Origin: Halomonas llamarensis
GTDB taxonomy: Bacteria > Pseudomonadota > Gammaproteobacteria > Pseudomonadales > Halomonadaceae
Direction: 5' to 3'
Length of the DNA: 64,000 nt
NCBI RefSeq assembly: GCF_023555005.1
Contig: NZ_JAMJPJ010000002.1
Span: forward strand, 1-64,000
Made by a program: the position numbers and the translations under genes. Under the pieces are notes generated by a model. That model did not search any database, was not told the origin of the DNA, and was given only the letters and a program-made list of their open reading frames with translations. Below, piece by piece: positions 54,860 through 64,000 of the stretch (within the stretch, counting starts at the first letter, position 1; the number at the start of each line of letters is the position of its first letter).

Positions 54860-55698
54860 TGCGGCTGGTCTCATTCAATATCAATGGCATTCGCGCTCGC
54901 CTGCATCAGCTACAAGCGCTGATCGATCACCATCAGCCGGATGTCATTGGTTTGCAGGAAACCAAGGTACAAGACAGCGAGTTTCCGCTAGAAGCTGTGG
55001 AAGCGATGGGGTACCACGTATTTTATTACGGCCAAAAAGGCCACTACGGTGTCGCCTTGCTCTGCCGCCAGGCGCCGGAAGCCGTGTTTTACGGCTTCCC
55101 CGACGATGAGGAAAACGCCCAACGCCGCATGATAGGCGTGCGCTTGCGTAGCGAAGATAGTGAAGCGGTCACGGTGTGGAACGGCTACTTCCCTCAGGGG
55201 GAAAACGTCACGCATCCTACAAAGTTCCCGCACAAGGAGCACTTTTACACCCAACTTTCCCAACTTCTGCACGACTATCACCGCCCCGATGAGCTCGTCG
55301 CCATTATGGGTGATTTCAATATTTCTCCCGAAGACCAAGATATCGGCATCGGCGAGGCGAACCGCAAGCGCTGGCTGCGCGAAGGAAAAACCAGCTTCCA
55401 ACTCGTTGAGCGCGAGTGGCTAGAGGGAATTAAAGCCTGGGGATTACACGACAGCTACCGCGTTTGCCACCCAACACGTGATGACCGTTTCAGCTGGTTT
55501 GATTACCGCTCAAAAGGCTTTGACCGTGCCCCCAAGCGTGGGCTTCGCATCGATTATATTTTGGTCACTGAGCCGTTAGCGCGCCTAACACGTGCAGCCG
55601 ATATTGACTATGAATTGCGCGCGATGGAGAAACCCTCCGATCATGCGCCGACATGGAGCACGCTCGACCTCACCTTGACGGCGGCAAACGCAAGCTAG
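54859..55698 (+). CDS. xthA: Exodeoxyribonuclease III
   Basis: This 279-residue exonuclease III family enzyme, an AP endonuclease and 3'-5' exonuclease, acts in base-excision repair. Active-site segments are visible: [32 protein letters not shown] with the metal-binding Glu, [43 protein letters not shown] and the final [13 protein letters not shown]. Length is close to the E. coli protein. The last 29 bases overlap the 3' end of the convergent TPR gene. Confidence 0.94.
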   Translation: MRLVSFNINGIRARLHQLQALIDHHQPDVIGLQETKVQDSEFPLEAVEAMGYHVFYYGQKGHYGVALLCRQAPEAVFYGFPDDEENAQRRMIGVRLRSEDSEAVTVWNGYFPQGENVTHPTKFPHKEHFYTQLSQLLHDYHRPDELVAIMGDFNISPEDQDIGIGEANRKRWLREGKTSFQLVEREWLEGIKAWGLHDSYRVCHPTRDDRFSWFDYRSKGFDRAPKRGLRIDYILVTEPLARLTRAADIDYELRAMEKPSDHAPTWSTLDLTLTAANAS

Positions 55699-56767
55699 CG
55701 AGCCACTGCTGCGCATTTTCATCGCCTAACGCCACGGCACGTTCAAAAGCCGTCGCCGCTATATCATTGTGGCCCCAGGCGTAGGCATGCTGCCCTAGCA
55801 AGCGCCACTCGTCAGCGGCACGTGTTAGCTGCGCTAAGGTGTGTTGGCTGGCGAGTGACCGCTGGATATCGCGCGCCTGCAGCCAGCTCTGAGCCACTAG
55901 GCGCAGCGCCATTTCGCTATAAACGATGCGCCCGGACGCCAGCGCCGCCTCTAGATACTCGGCCGCGCGAGCGGGCGTGCCAGCCATCCGGTGCAGCGCG
56001 ATAAGCTGCCAAAAATCGTCTGCGGTGGTCAAAATCTCCAACTGCCAAGCGGTATCCCATAGCGCCGCGGCTACCTTTAGCTTGCCTGCACGCTGGGCTA
56101 GATGAGCCGCCTGCCGCCAATGAGCGGGTGACGGCGTTTCGCCAAGCGTGGATAAAAGCCCGTTAAGTGCGCGCTCCGGCTGATCAGCGTTAATATAGAT
56201 CGCCAGCGCCAGCTCACGCTGCTCGTCGCTGCTTATCGGCTCCCCTATCCCTTCTAGGCGCTCGGCGGCGACCCGCCACTGTTCATCTTGGGCAAGCCAA
56301 CGCACGAGCCGCCACCGCTCTACTTCTTTACCGGGCCCACTGTCTCTATCGTGCTCATTCACCCAACGGGAAAGCAGATCAACCGCGCTTTGTCGCTGGC
56401 CCGCCGCACGGCGTAGTTTGGCCTCTTGCAAAAGCCAGCGCTTTGTCGTGTCAGCATCATCGACACTCTGGCGCGCTGTGCCTAACTGATCTGCCGCTTC
56501 GGCGTAACGCTCGACGCTTGATAGCGCACTCGCCGCCAATTGACGATACAGCGCACTGGCAAAACGATCCGACACGTTGCCGCCAGCAAAACGCCCCGCT
56601 TGCGCTATCGCACGCTCAATCACTGCGTCGTACTGCTGCGCTTCCAGGCGTTCCTCCACCGCATTGAGGTCGGTTATTACATCGCGCGGCAGCGCCGGGG
56701 CCGCCCAAACTGGGGCACTGCATAACAATAAAATACCCATCAAAAAAGCGCGCGTTTGGTTCATCAT
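55670..56767 (-). CDS. TPR protein of the TonB2 system
   Basis: This 365-residue secreted or periplasmic protein has a signal peptide, [20 protein letters not shown], followed by TPR-like helical repeats through the whole length (for example [20 protein letters not shown], and near the end [20 protein letters not shown]). It is the last gene of the operon DUF3450-TtpC-ExbB-ExbD-TonB-TPR, the same order as the Vibrio cholerae TonB2 cluster, where a TPR protein also follows tonB2. Its role is thought to be a scaffold for that system. It ends inside the convergent xthA coding region. Confidence 0.82.
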   Translation of the reverse strand: MMNQTRAFLMGILLLCSAPVWAAPALPRDVITDLNAVEERLEAQQYDAVIERAIAQAGRFAGGNVSDRFASALYRQLAASALSSVERYAEAADQLGTARQSVDDADTTKRWLLQEAKLRRAAGQRQSAVDLLSRWVNEHDRDSGPGKEVERWRLVRWLAQDEQWRVAAERLEGIGEPISSDEQRELALAIYINADQPERALNGLLSTLGETPSPAHWRQAAHLAQRAGKLKVAAALWDTAWQLEILTTADDFWQLIALHRMAGTPARAAEYLEAALASGRIVYSEMALRLVAQSWLQARDIQRSLASQHTLAQLTRAADEWRLLGQHAYAWGHNDIAATAFERAVALGDENAQQWLASLRLPPSR

Positions 56768-56772
56768 ACGTA

Positions 56773-57534
56773 TTACCTCAGCTGAAACTCGATGCGCTGG
56801 GTGGCTCGCCTACGCTGCCCGCTAGGCTCAAATTGCCACTGCGCAATGGCCTCGCGGGCGGCGCGATCAAACACGCGTCGCGGTTGCGCTCGAGTGACTT
56901 CGATAGAAGACACTATAACGCTACCATCGCGGCGGATCACAAAGCGCACCTCGACAAAGCCTTCTAGGCCACGTCGCTGTGCCCGTGAAGGATATACTGG
57001 GTTAACCCGACTGGCGGGTGAGACTTGGCCTACGTTCACCGGTTCATTTGGTGCGGTCTCGGCCGCGATTTCTTGACTCGCCGTTTTCCCCTGGCCGGTG
57101 TCTTGCGATACCGAAGCGCTCTCCTCATTCACCTGCTCACGGGGCGGTTCTTCTGGTGTTGGCTCTGGAGCGGGCTCAGGCTTGGGAGCGGGTTCAGGCT
57201 CGGGTGCCGCATTTAGCTCCGGTAAGCGGCTGTCGAGTTCAACGGCAGGCTCAGGTGTATCGGGAACCTCAATCGTCGGCATGGCGATCTGGCTCTCAGC
57301 GACGGGCAAAGGAGACGGCGCCGGTGGAGGTGGCGGCGGTGCTTCGGTCACTGGCGTTTCAGGCTGTGTGGCTGGCGCCTGCGCGGCGGGCGCGGGAGGT
57401 TTTACCAGCGTCATGGCCATTTCTTGCACTAATTCGGGCTCGGCCTCCGGGGGCGCAACCAACAGTGCCAACAGCCACAAAAGCCCTATCGCCAGAAACA
57501 CTCCTGACAGCAGTGACAGTCCACGACGGATCAT
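56773..57534 (-). CDS. tonB2: TonB energy-transducing protein (TonB2-type)
   Basis: This 253-residue TonB transmits proton-motive force to outer-membrane siderophore or vitamin receptors. A single N-terminal anchor (VFLAIGLLWLLALLVAP) is followed by a long Pro/Glu/Ala-rich periplasmic spacer (PEPEPAPKPEPAPEPTPEEP). The C-terminal TonB domain has VNPVYPSRAQRRGLEGFVEV and DRAAREAIAQWQFEPSG. The start overlaps the exbD stop by four bases. The Pro-rich spacer explains the long open frames on the other strand, which are not genes. Confidence 0.93.
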   Translation of the reverse strand: MIRRGLSLLSGVFLAIGLLWLLALLVAPPEAEPELVQEMAMTLVKPPAPAAQAPATQPETPVTEAPPPPPPAPSPLPVAESQIAMPTIEVPDTPEPAVELDSRLPELNAAPEPEPAPKPEPAPEPTPEEPPREQVNEESASVSQDTGQGKTASQEIAAETAPNEPVNVGQVSPASRVNPVYPSRAQRRGLEGFVEVRFVIRRDGSVIVSSIEVTRAQPRRVFDRAAREAIAQWQFEPSGQRRRATQRIEFQLR

Positions 57535-57944
57535 GGCTCGCCTCGGCTAGCCGCCACCGCCACCTGATCGACGCCCGCTTTCTGAAGTCGGTCCATGACT
57601 TCGATCAACACACCGGTCGTCGCATCGCGATCGGCTTGAATAACGACTGCCCCCTCGCCGGTTACGATATCAGCCACCGTCTGCCCAACGCGATGCAGGT
57701 CAACCGGGCGACCATCGACCCAAACGGCTCCCTCCGGCGTAACCGCTACTAGCACTTGCGCATCAGGCCGAGGACTTGCGGCACTAGACTCAGGACGATC
57801 AATTTCCACGCCGCTTTCTTTAATAAAGCTAGTCGTGACGATAAAGAAAATCAGCATGATGAACACGACATCCAGCATCGGCGTAAGGTTCACCTCAGTG
57901 CTTTCGGCAGTGGACTCCATGGAACGGCGCCTACGCATGATCAT
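57531..57944 (-). CDS. exbD2: Biopolymer transport protein ExbD
   Basis: This 137-residue inner-membrane proton-channel subunit has one N-terminal helix, VNLTPMLDVVFIMLIFFIVT, which contains the essential aspartate (LDVVF), and a periplasmic domain ending DRLQKAGVDQVAVAASRG. This is the standard ExbD layout. It overlaps the exbB stop by 14 bases and tonB by four bases, so the block is translationally coupled. Confidence 0.94.
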   Translation of the reverse strand: MIMRRRRSMESTAESTEVNLTPMLDVVFIMLIFFIVTTSFIKESGVEIDRPESSAASPRPDAQVLVAVTPEGAVWVDGRPVDLHRVGQTVADIVTGEGAVVIQADRDATTGVLIEVMDRLQKAGVDQVAVAASRGEP

Positions 57945-58488
57945 TCTCCAGCGCTTTTGCCAAACGGTCGTGCAGGCGCTGATCCTCGCGCCGAATCACA
58001 TGCTCAAGACGACTAATGAACAGCAGCCCAACGACAGCAATCGCCATACCGGTCAACGTTGGCAACGTGGCACGCGCCACACCATCGGCCATCGCACGCG
58101 CCTGATGTGTATCGCTAAGCGTTAAGCTATCAAACACGGCGATCATACCGGTCACGGTGCCCAAAAGTCCCAATAGCGGACATAATGCAACCAGTAACTT
58201 GAGCCATGGCAAAGGGCGGCGCAGGCGGGCAACGAGCTCTTGCGCCCAGACATCGCGCAGCGTATGAGCGCTCCAGCTGCGATGATCTCGGCGCGCGGCC
58301 CAGCGGCGCACCAACCGCCTACGCGCTATCCGCCAGGTGATGCGATAGAACCACCAGCGCTCAATGGCCAGCGCAAACACCACCACCGCCACCACCCCAA
58401 GTATCACCAGTACCGGGCCGCCAGCGTCTATCAGCCGCTCAACCGGCTCAGGTTGAAGGGGCTCAAACCAAGGCGGCAGAGCGAACAT
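57931..58488 (-). CDS. exbB2: ExbB-type proton channel protein
   Basis: This 185-residue MotA/TolQ/ExbB family protein forms the proton channel with ExbD. Three membrane helices are visible. The first is VLVILGVVAVVVFALAIERW. The C-terminal pair carries the family core LLVALCPLLGLLGTVTGMIA and VARATLPTLTGMAIAVVGLL. It is shorter than E. coli ExbB, as is normal for the TonB2-type. It overlaps the 3' end of the ttpC gene by 26 bases. Confidence 0.92.
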   Translation of the reverse strand: MFALPPWFEPLQPEPVERLIDAGGPVLVILGVVAVVVFALAIERWWFYRITWRIARRRLVRRWAARRDHRSWSAHTLRDVWAQELVARLRRPLPWLKLLVALCPLLGLLGTVTGMIAVFDSLTLSDTHQARAMADGVARATLPTLTGMAIAVVGLLFISRLEHVIRREDQRLHDRLAKALENDHA

Positions 58489-59884
58489 GATCAGCCTCCG
58501 TGTTTACTAGGGTTTCGTTTGAATCAAGATAATCCGCCAAGGCGGCACTGGCCTGTCCTTCGATCACCTGCGTCAGCGTTCGGCTACGGCTTGATAGCGC
58601 CGTTTGTGCAAACAGCAGCGGTACCGCCGTTACCAAACCCAACACCGTGGTCACCAGTGCTTGGCTAATGCCACCCGCCATCAACTGCGGATCACCGGTG
58701 CCAAACACTGTGATCGACTGAAAGGTCACGATCATGCCGGTGACGGTACCTAGAAGACCCAATAGCGGCGCAATGGCTGCCAGCAGCTTCACTAGCGGCT
58801 GTCCACGCTCAATACGTGGGAGCTCTGCCAGTACTGCTTCATCCAAACGCGCCTCCAACGCTTCAGGTGCCAAGTGTTTATCCAGCCCTGCAAAGCGTAG
58901 CAACACGCGGCCGAGGGGGTTATCTGCCATTAAGGTGCCAGGCTGACGGCGTTGGCGGCGTACTTTCATGCTCACCCCGACCAGATAGAGATATTGCACA
59001 AGTGCCACCAGCAAACCAATACCGCCTAAAGCCACCACGATATAACCGACATAACCCCCTTGGTGAAAACGCTCCATCAGCGTTGGGCGCTGCTGTAGCG
59101 CAGCGAAAACACTCCCCTGTGTCGGGTCAACCGCCATCGTGCGGCTCTCTCCCGCCGCAAAAGGCGCTAGCCACTCTTTCACTTCCGCAGGTGTATCCGA
59201 CTGCAGTGCCAAATGATCCGGATCGTTACCGGGCTGCAGTAGTGCTTGAGGCGTAAACGCAACAAAATCTCCAAGCCGGATAATATCCCGCTCGGCCACC
59301 TGACCACTGGCATCCGCCACCGACAGCGACAGTTTCTGTGCTTGGCCACTGGCTGCGGTAAGGGCGGCAAGACTATCCACCACGGATTCAACGTGCTGGC
59401 GCTCCAATACATCAGGCTCTTCCAACCGGGGTGGCAGAGGGGTATCTCTTAGTGCGAGCCAGCTGTTTTCTCCCAGTGCGTTTCGAACTTCACTGGCATG
59501 GCGTTTAAGTTCATTTAAGAGAGCCGCTATCGCGTCATCCTGCTCGCCCTGGCGGGCGGACAGTCGCGCCTCAACCATAGCCTGTGCGCTCTCTTGAACG
59601 CGCAGCGCCTGCTGCTTGTAATCGGCCGCCTTATGGGCTTTACGCGCTTTCTCAAGCTCACGCGCTAGCGCCTCCTCACTCTCCAACAGACGCATGAGTC
59701 TTTGTTGATCGCGCAGCTGTGCTGCTTCACGCGCCTCTCGAAGTGAGACCACTTCCTCATTATCTGCCTGATCATGCAACGGCATCCGGCCCTGAGGCTG
59801 GGCATGAACAGTAACGCTAACCGAGAGTCCTAACGCAAGCGATAGTAACATTTTCGTTACACGAGATGCTTTATTTACGCTCAC
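58463..59884 (-). CDS. ttpC: TtpC, large ExbB-related protein of the TonB2 system
   Basis: This 473-residue protein is essential in Vibrio for TonB2-dependent uptake. An N-terminal signal peptide (MLLSLALGLSVSVTVHAQ) is followed by a periplasmic coiled-coil part (LREAREAAQLRDQQRLMRLL). The C-terminal half is an ExbB/MotA/TolQ domain with AAIAPLLGLLGTVTGMIVTF and ISQALVTTVLGLVTAVPLLF. The start is GTG in a GTGA overlap with the DUF3450 gene. The length well above ordinary ExbB and the extracytoplasmic coiled coil identify TtpC. Confidence 0.9.
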   Translation of the reverse strand: MSVNKASRVTKMLLSLALGLSVSVTVHAQPQGRMPLHDQADNEEVVSLREAREAAQLRDQQRLMRLLESEEALARELEKARKAHKAADYKQQALRVQESAQAMVEARLSARQGEQDDAIAALLNELKRHASEVRNALGENSWLALRDTPLPPRLEEPDVLERQHVESVVDSLAALTAASGQAQKLSLSVADASGQVAERDIIRLGDFVAFTPQALLQPGNDPDHLALQSDTPAEVKEWLAPFAAGESRTMAVDPTQGSVFAALQQRPTLMERFHQGGYVGYIVVALGGIGLLVALVQYLYLVGVSMKVRRQRRQPGTLMADNPLGRVLLRFAGLDKHLAPEALEARLDEAVLAELPRIERGQPLVKLLAAIAPLLGLLGTVTGMIVTFQSITVFGTGDPQLMAGGISQALVTTVLGLVTAVPLLFAQTALSSRSRTLTQVIEGQASAALADYLDSNETLVNTEADHVRSAALV

Positions 59885-60681
59885 TGCTCACCTCCCGATC
59901 CGCTTTCAGCCGCTGAGTCATTAACGGGTGGATCGAAGATGGCGACGGAGAGCGGCAATGTTAATAGCGCCGGGGCACGCTGATCATTGGTCATGCGCAG
60001 GCCATTGCGGACTTCACGCCGAGCCGACTCATCCAATGATTGCCAGCGAGCTTCTTCGGCCAACCAGACACCACCCTCTCGCCCATCGGGCGTCAAATAA
60101 TAGAAACCAATGCGCCCGATACGAAGAAAATCCACTTCACGCTCGCCACTCTCTACAACCAAACGTCCACGCCAAGTATCCACCTCGCGCCCATAAGCAA
60201 GCTCTTGACGCCACACGCCCAATAGCTCACCGATACGCTCAACGCTTTCGAGCCCCTCGCTATCGGTTGAAGCAACACGCGCCATCCGCTCGTCTTGCAA
60301 AAACGGCAAATCACGCGCGATCCACTGCGTTAGTTGGCGCGTCATGTCGGCTTCCATTTGCGGTAGCGCCGCACGCGTTTCTTCCAGCGTATCAAGCGCA
60401 TTTGACATTCGCTGCTGACGGCTTGCTTGCGTATTCAAACGCGCAGATAGGGCACTATTTTCCCGCGCCAACAGACGCGTTTCGCGTTCAAGCTGGCGCA
60501 GCTCTTGCAACGTAGCGCGGGTCTGTTCGTCCGCAGCTTCAATCTGGGTTTGTAACGCTGCTTGAACTTGCTGTGCTTTTACACCTTCGAGGACAATATC
60601 CTCGCTCGCCATTAAAGGTGCGCTGAGTACGCTACACGTAATAGCTGTGCTCGATAGCGCTACGCAAAGCCTACTGATCAC
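59881..60681 (-). CDS. DUF3450 periplasmic coiled-coil protein of the TonB2 operon
   Basis: This 266-residue secreted protein has a signal peptide (RLCVALSSTAITCSVLSAPL) and a long heptad-like coiled coil in the first half (QVQAALQTQIEAADEQTRAT, ARENSALSARLNTQASRQQR). The second half contains IGRIGFYYLTPDGREGGVWL. It matches the DUF3450 family that starts TonB2/TtpC operons. I chose GTG 60681 with GGAGA seven bases upstream; a TTG at 60705 gives a longer frame without a ribosome site. Its exact function is unknown; co-assembly with TtpC is likely. Confidence 0.85.
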   Translation of the reverse strand: MISRLCVALSSTAITCSVLSAPLMASEDIVLEGVKAQQVQAALQTQIEAADEQTRATLQELRQLERETRLLARENSALSARLNTQASRQQRMSNALDTLEETRAALPQMEADMTRQLTQWIARDLPFLQDERMARVASTDSEGLESVERIGELLGVWRQELAYGREVDTWRGRLVVESGEREVDFLRIGRIGFYYLTPDGREGGVWLAEEARWQSLDESARREVRNGLRMTNDQRAPALLTLPLSVAIFDPPVNDSAAESGSGGEQ

Positions 60682-60727
60682 ATCCACTCTCCGCCCCGAT
60701 GTCAAAGTAAAGAAATTATCAAAGGCG

Positions 60728-60755
60728 GGTCGGCAGTTAACATTCGCTGCCGACC
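60728..60755. terminator. Hairpin between nrdF and the TonB2 operon
   Basis: GGTCGGCAG and CTGCCGACC form a perfect 9-bp stem with a 10-base loop. It lies about 120 bases after the nrdF stop and 47 bases before the DUF3450 start, both on the minus strand. A weak T-containing tail (CGCCTTTG) follows on the minus strand. It may end the nrd transcript or be part of the TonB2 leader. Confidence 0.45.
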
Positions 60756-60776
60756 GTATAATAACGCCTTAGATTC

Positions 60777-60795
60777 GATAACGATTTTCGTTTAT
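60777..60795. promoter_or_regulatory. Fur-box-like sequence upstream of the TonB2 operon
   Basis: GATAACGATTTTCGTTTAT agrees at about 12 of 19 positions with the Fur consensus (GATAATGATAATCATTATC), counted by hand. It lies 96 bases before the first gene of the TonB2 operon. Iron control of this operon is what the function predicts. Confidence 0.45.
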
Positions 60796-60821
60796 TGCTA
60801 CAGACTACCATTATCTGAATA

Positions 60822-60840
60822 AATGACAATATTTATCATT
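60822..60840. promoter_or_regulatory. Second Fur-box-like palindrome
   Basis: AATGACAATATTTATCATT is a near-palindrome in an AT-rich stretch 141 bases before the DUF3450 start and 35 bases after the nrdF stop. Together with the site at 60777 it suggests an iron-regulated promoter for the TonB2 operon. Two GATAA/TTATC-type half sites per box are visible. Confidence 0.5.
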
Positions 60841-60874
60841 AGCGCTACTTTATCATTGACATCAAAGGGCAGCG

Positions 60875-61840
<966 letters not shown>

Positions 61841-63949
61841 TTACAAGCTGCAGGACACACAGCCTTCGACTTCGGTACCTTCCAGCGCGCTTTGACGCAG
61901 GCGGATGTAATAGAGCGTCTTTATGCCCTTTCTCCAGGCATAAATCTGCGCCTTGTTGATGTCCCGTGTCGTGGCGGTATCAGGGAAGAACAGCGTTAGC
62001 GACAGCCCTTGATCGACGTGCTGCGTGGCCGCGGCATAGGTGTCGATGATTTTCTCGGGACCGATCTCGTAGGCGTCTTTAAAGAACTCGGCGTTTTCGT
62101 CATCGAGGAACGGCGCCGGGTAATAGACACGGCCCAACTTACCCTCTTTACGTATTTCAATTTTGGCCGCGACTGGGTGGATACTCGCCGTGGCGTTATT
62201 GATGTAGCTGATCGAGCCGGTGGGCGGCACGGCCTGGAGGTAGCGGTTGTAGAGGCCATCAGCCTGTACATATTGCTTCAAGGTGTGCCAATCATCCGCC
62301 GTGGGTATGTGGATTTCGCTACCTTCAAACAGATTACGTACCCGATCTGTTTTAGGTTCCCACAACTCATCCGTGTATTTGTCGAAGAAACTGCCATCGG
62401 CGTAGGTTGAGGTCTCGAACCCTTCAAACGATCGACCACGCGCTTTAGCCAGTTTGTTAGACGCTTTCAGCGTGTAGTACGCCATGCAATAGAAGTACAT
62501 ATTGGTGAAGTCGATGCCTTCTTCACTGCCGTACTCGATGTGTTCGCGAGCCAGGTAGCCATGCAAGTTCATCTGCCCTAGGCCAATGGCATGCGCCTTG
62601 TCGTTGCCGTTGACGATGGACGGCACACTCTCCAGGTTGCTCATTTCAGAGACAGCAGTAAGGCCTTGCACTGCTGCATCAACTACTTTTTCAAGGTTAC
62701 CGCTATCCATCACGTTAGCGATGTTCAAACTGCCCAGGTTGCAGGAGATGTCCTCGCCGGGTTCTTTCACGCTGAGATCGGGATGATAGGCCGTCGGCTT
62801 GTTGACCTGGAGAATCTCAGTGCAGAGATTGCTCATATTGACACGCCCCTCGATGGGATTGGCTCGGTTGACCGTGTCCTCGAACATCACATAGGGGTAG
62901 CCTGACTCAAACTGAAGCTCGGCCACCGTCTGGAAGAAGGCGCGAGCATTGACCTTCGACTTCTTGATCCGCGAGTCGTCGACCATCTCGTGATACTTAT
63001 CCGTGACACTGATATCAGCAAACGGTACGCCATACACCCTCTCAACGTCATACGGCGAGAACAGATACATATCGTCGTTAGTGCGAGCTAGCTCGAAGGT
63101 AATATCGGGGATGGTCACGCCCAGCGACAACGTCTTGATACGGATTTTCTCGTCCGCGTTTTCCCGTTTGGTGTCGAGGAAGCGCATGATGTCGGGGTGA
63201 TGGGCATTAAGGTAAACGGCCCCGGCACCTTGGCGGGCGCCCAGCTGGTTAGCATAGGAGAAGGCGTCCTCAAGCATCTTCATAATCGGCACGATGCCGG
63301 AAGATTGGTTCTCGATGTGCTTGATCGGGGCACCAACCTCGCGGACGTTACTGAGCACAAAGGCCACGCCACCGCCGCGCTTAGATAGCTGCAACGCCGA
63401 GTTAATCGAGCGGCCGATGGACTCCATGTTGTCCTCGATACGCAGCAGAAAGCAGGAAACGTGCTCACCGCGCTGTTTCTTACCGCAGTTGAGGAACGTT
63501 GGGGTCGCTGGCTGAAAGCGGCCGGTAAGCATCTCGTCGACAAGAGCGCTGGCCAGCGTCTGATCGCCATTCGCCAAGGTCATGGCCACCATGCAAACGC
63601 GATCCTCGAAACGCTCTAGATAGCGTCGACCGTCAAAGGTCTTCAGCGTGTAGCTAGTGTAATACTTAAAAGCACCGAGGAACGTGGGGAAACGAAACTT
63701 GTAGGCGTATGCTTGTTTGAACAGCTCTTTGATAAACTCGAAGTCGTACTGCTCGAGCACCTCGGTTTCGTAATAGTCATTCTCGACCAAGTAATCGAGC
63801 TTCTCTTCCAGCGAGTGGAAGAACACGGTGTTCTGGTTAACGTGCTGCAGAAAGTATTGGCGGGCGGCCTCTTTGTCCTTGTGCAGCTGCAGCTTACCCT
63901 CATCATCGTAGAGGTTCAGCATAGCGTTAAGGGAATGGTAATCAGACAC
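61841..63949 (-). CDS. nrdE: Class Ib ribonucleotide reductase, large subunit
   Basis: This 702-residue catalytic subunit reduces ribonucleoside diphosphates. No N-terminal ATP-cone is present (it begins [20 protein letters not shown]), which marks class Ib NrdE. Active-site sequence includes [47 protein letters not shown] and [18 protein letters not shown]. The C-terminal thiol pair is in EGCVSCSL. The start is GTG 63949 with AGGAG seven bases upstream, overlapping the nrdI end. Reductant would be NrdH or thioredoxin; no nrdH is seen in this window. Confidence 0.96.
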   Translation of the reverse strand: MSDYHSLNAMLNLYDDEGKLQLHKDKEAARQYFLQHVNQNTVFFHSLEEKLDYLVENDYYETEVLEQYDFEFIKELFKQAYAYKFRFPTFLGAFKYYTSYTLKTFDGRRYLERFEDRVCMVAMTLANGDQTLASALVDEMLTGRFQPATPTFLNCGKKQRGEHVSCFLLRIEDNMESIGRSINSALQLSKRGGGVAFVLSNVREVGAPIKHIENQSSGIVPIMKMLEDAFSYANQLGARQGAGAVYLNAHHPDIMRFLDTKRENADEKIRIKTLSLGVTIPDITFELARTNDDMYLFSPYDVERVYGVPFADISVTDKYHEMVDDSRIKKSKVNARAFFQTVAELQFESGYPYVMFEDTVNRANPIEGRVNMSNLCTEILQVNKPTAYHPDLSVKEPGEDISCNLGSLNIANVMDSGNLEKVVDAAVQGLTAVSEMSNLESVPSIVNGNDKAHAIGLGQMNLHGYLAREHIEYGSEEGIDFTNMYFYCMAYYTLKASNKLAKARGRSFEGFETSTYADGSFFDKYTDELWEPKTDRVRNLFEGSEIHIPTADDWHTLKQYVQADGLYNRYLQAVPPTGSISYINNATASIHPVAAKIEIRKEGKLGRVYYPAPFLDDENAEFFKDAYEIGPEKIIDTYAAATQHVDQGLSLTLFFPDTATTRDINKAQIYAWRKGIKTLYYIRLRQSALEGTEVEGCVSCSL

Positions 63950-64000
63950 GATCTAGCTCCTGATGAATGGTGGCGACGTCTTCTGGCGTGCCGAGCAGCT
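63942..64000 (-). CDS. nrdI: NrdI, C-terminal end (cut by window edge)
   Basis: The last 18 or so residues of a frame read [18 protein letters not shown] and stop at 63942-63944, overlapping the nrdE start by eight bases. The position directly before nrdE and the sequence fit the end of NrdI, the flavodoxin-like protein that provides oxidant for the NrdF manganese centre. The identification rests mainly on context, because so little is visible. Confidence 0.65.
   Translation of the reverse strand, partial: LLGTPEDVATIHQELDRV

Noticed and set aside
57018..57752. Long plus-strand frames opposite tonB and exbD
   Set aside because: They mirror the Pro/Glu/Ala-rich TonB spacer and have low-complexity Gly/Ser or Arg/Leu composition with no recognisable domain.

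Overview
The window looks like chromosome of a halophilic gammaproteobacterium of the Halomonas type. This rests on gene order and protein style, not on a database search. The orders relA-rlmD-cysM-gacS and rpoE-rseA-rseB-rseC-mucD ... lepA-lepB-rnc-era-recO-pdxJ-acpS are those of Pseudomonas and its relatives, and a six-gene TonB2/TtpC operon has the Vibrio-type arrangement. No rRNA, tRNA or CRISPR array was seen.

Layout. (1) 1-5500 is an accessory island. The right end of an IS3-family element truncates an EamA transporter gene. Next comes a short array of integron gene cassettes, all on the minus strand, with recognisable attC sites but no integron integrase in view (a CALIN-type array). 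The cassettes encode a tail-anchored protein, a frameshifted PD-(D/E)XK nuclease, a pair of overlapping small membrane proteins, an N-anchored protein and a small soluble protein. An IS1182-family element sits exactly in the recombination core of one attC site with an apparent 3-bp duplication. Two other cassette junctions carry only an 18-20 bp remnant of attC. (2) 5600-25000 is a branched-chain amino acid region. After a PanE-family reductase come valine catabolism genes (mmsB, 3-hydroxyisobutyryl-CoA hydrolase, acyl-CoA dehydrogenase) and an ABC importer (livM, livH, livK, livF, livG) on the minus strand. Divergent from them is the leucine catabolism operon with its MerR regulator (liuR, liuA-E), then an acyl-CoA ligase and a methyltransferase. 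Three similar palindromic sites suggest that one regulator, probably LiuR, ties transport and both pathways together. (3) 25000-43100 is housekeeping: ppc, mazG, relA, rlmD, cysM, a GacS/BarA hybrid kinase, acpS, pdxJ, recO, era, rnc, lepB, lepA. (4) 43100-49640 holds a dicarboxylate/amino-acid symporter and the sigma-E (AlgU/MucABCD-like) envelope stress operon. (5) 49900-55700 holds DAHP synthase, DinG, an RhlB-like helicase, a small basic protein and exonuclease III. (6) 55670-60680 is the TonB2 energy-transduction operon with two Fur-box-like sequences upstream. (7) 60875-64000 is a class Ib ribonucleotide reductase operon (nrdI partial, nrdE, nrdF).

The most unusual part is the integrase-less cassette array, with its attC-targeted insertion sequence, collapsed attC junctions and unknown cassette proteins. 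Such cassettes elsewhere often carry phage-defence or toxin-antitoxin functions, but none is proven here.
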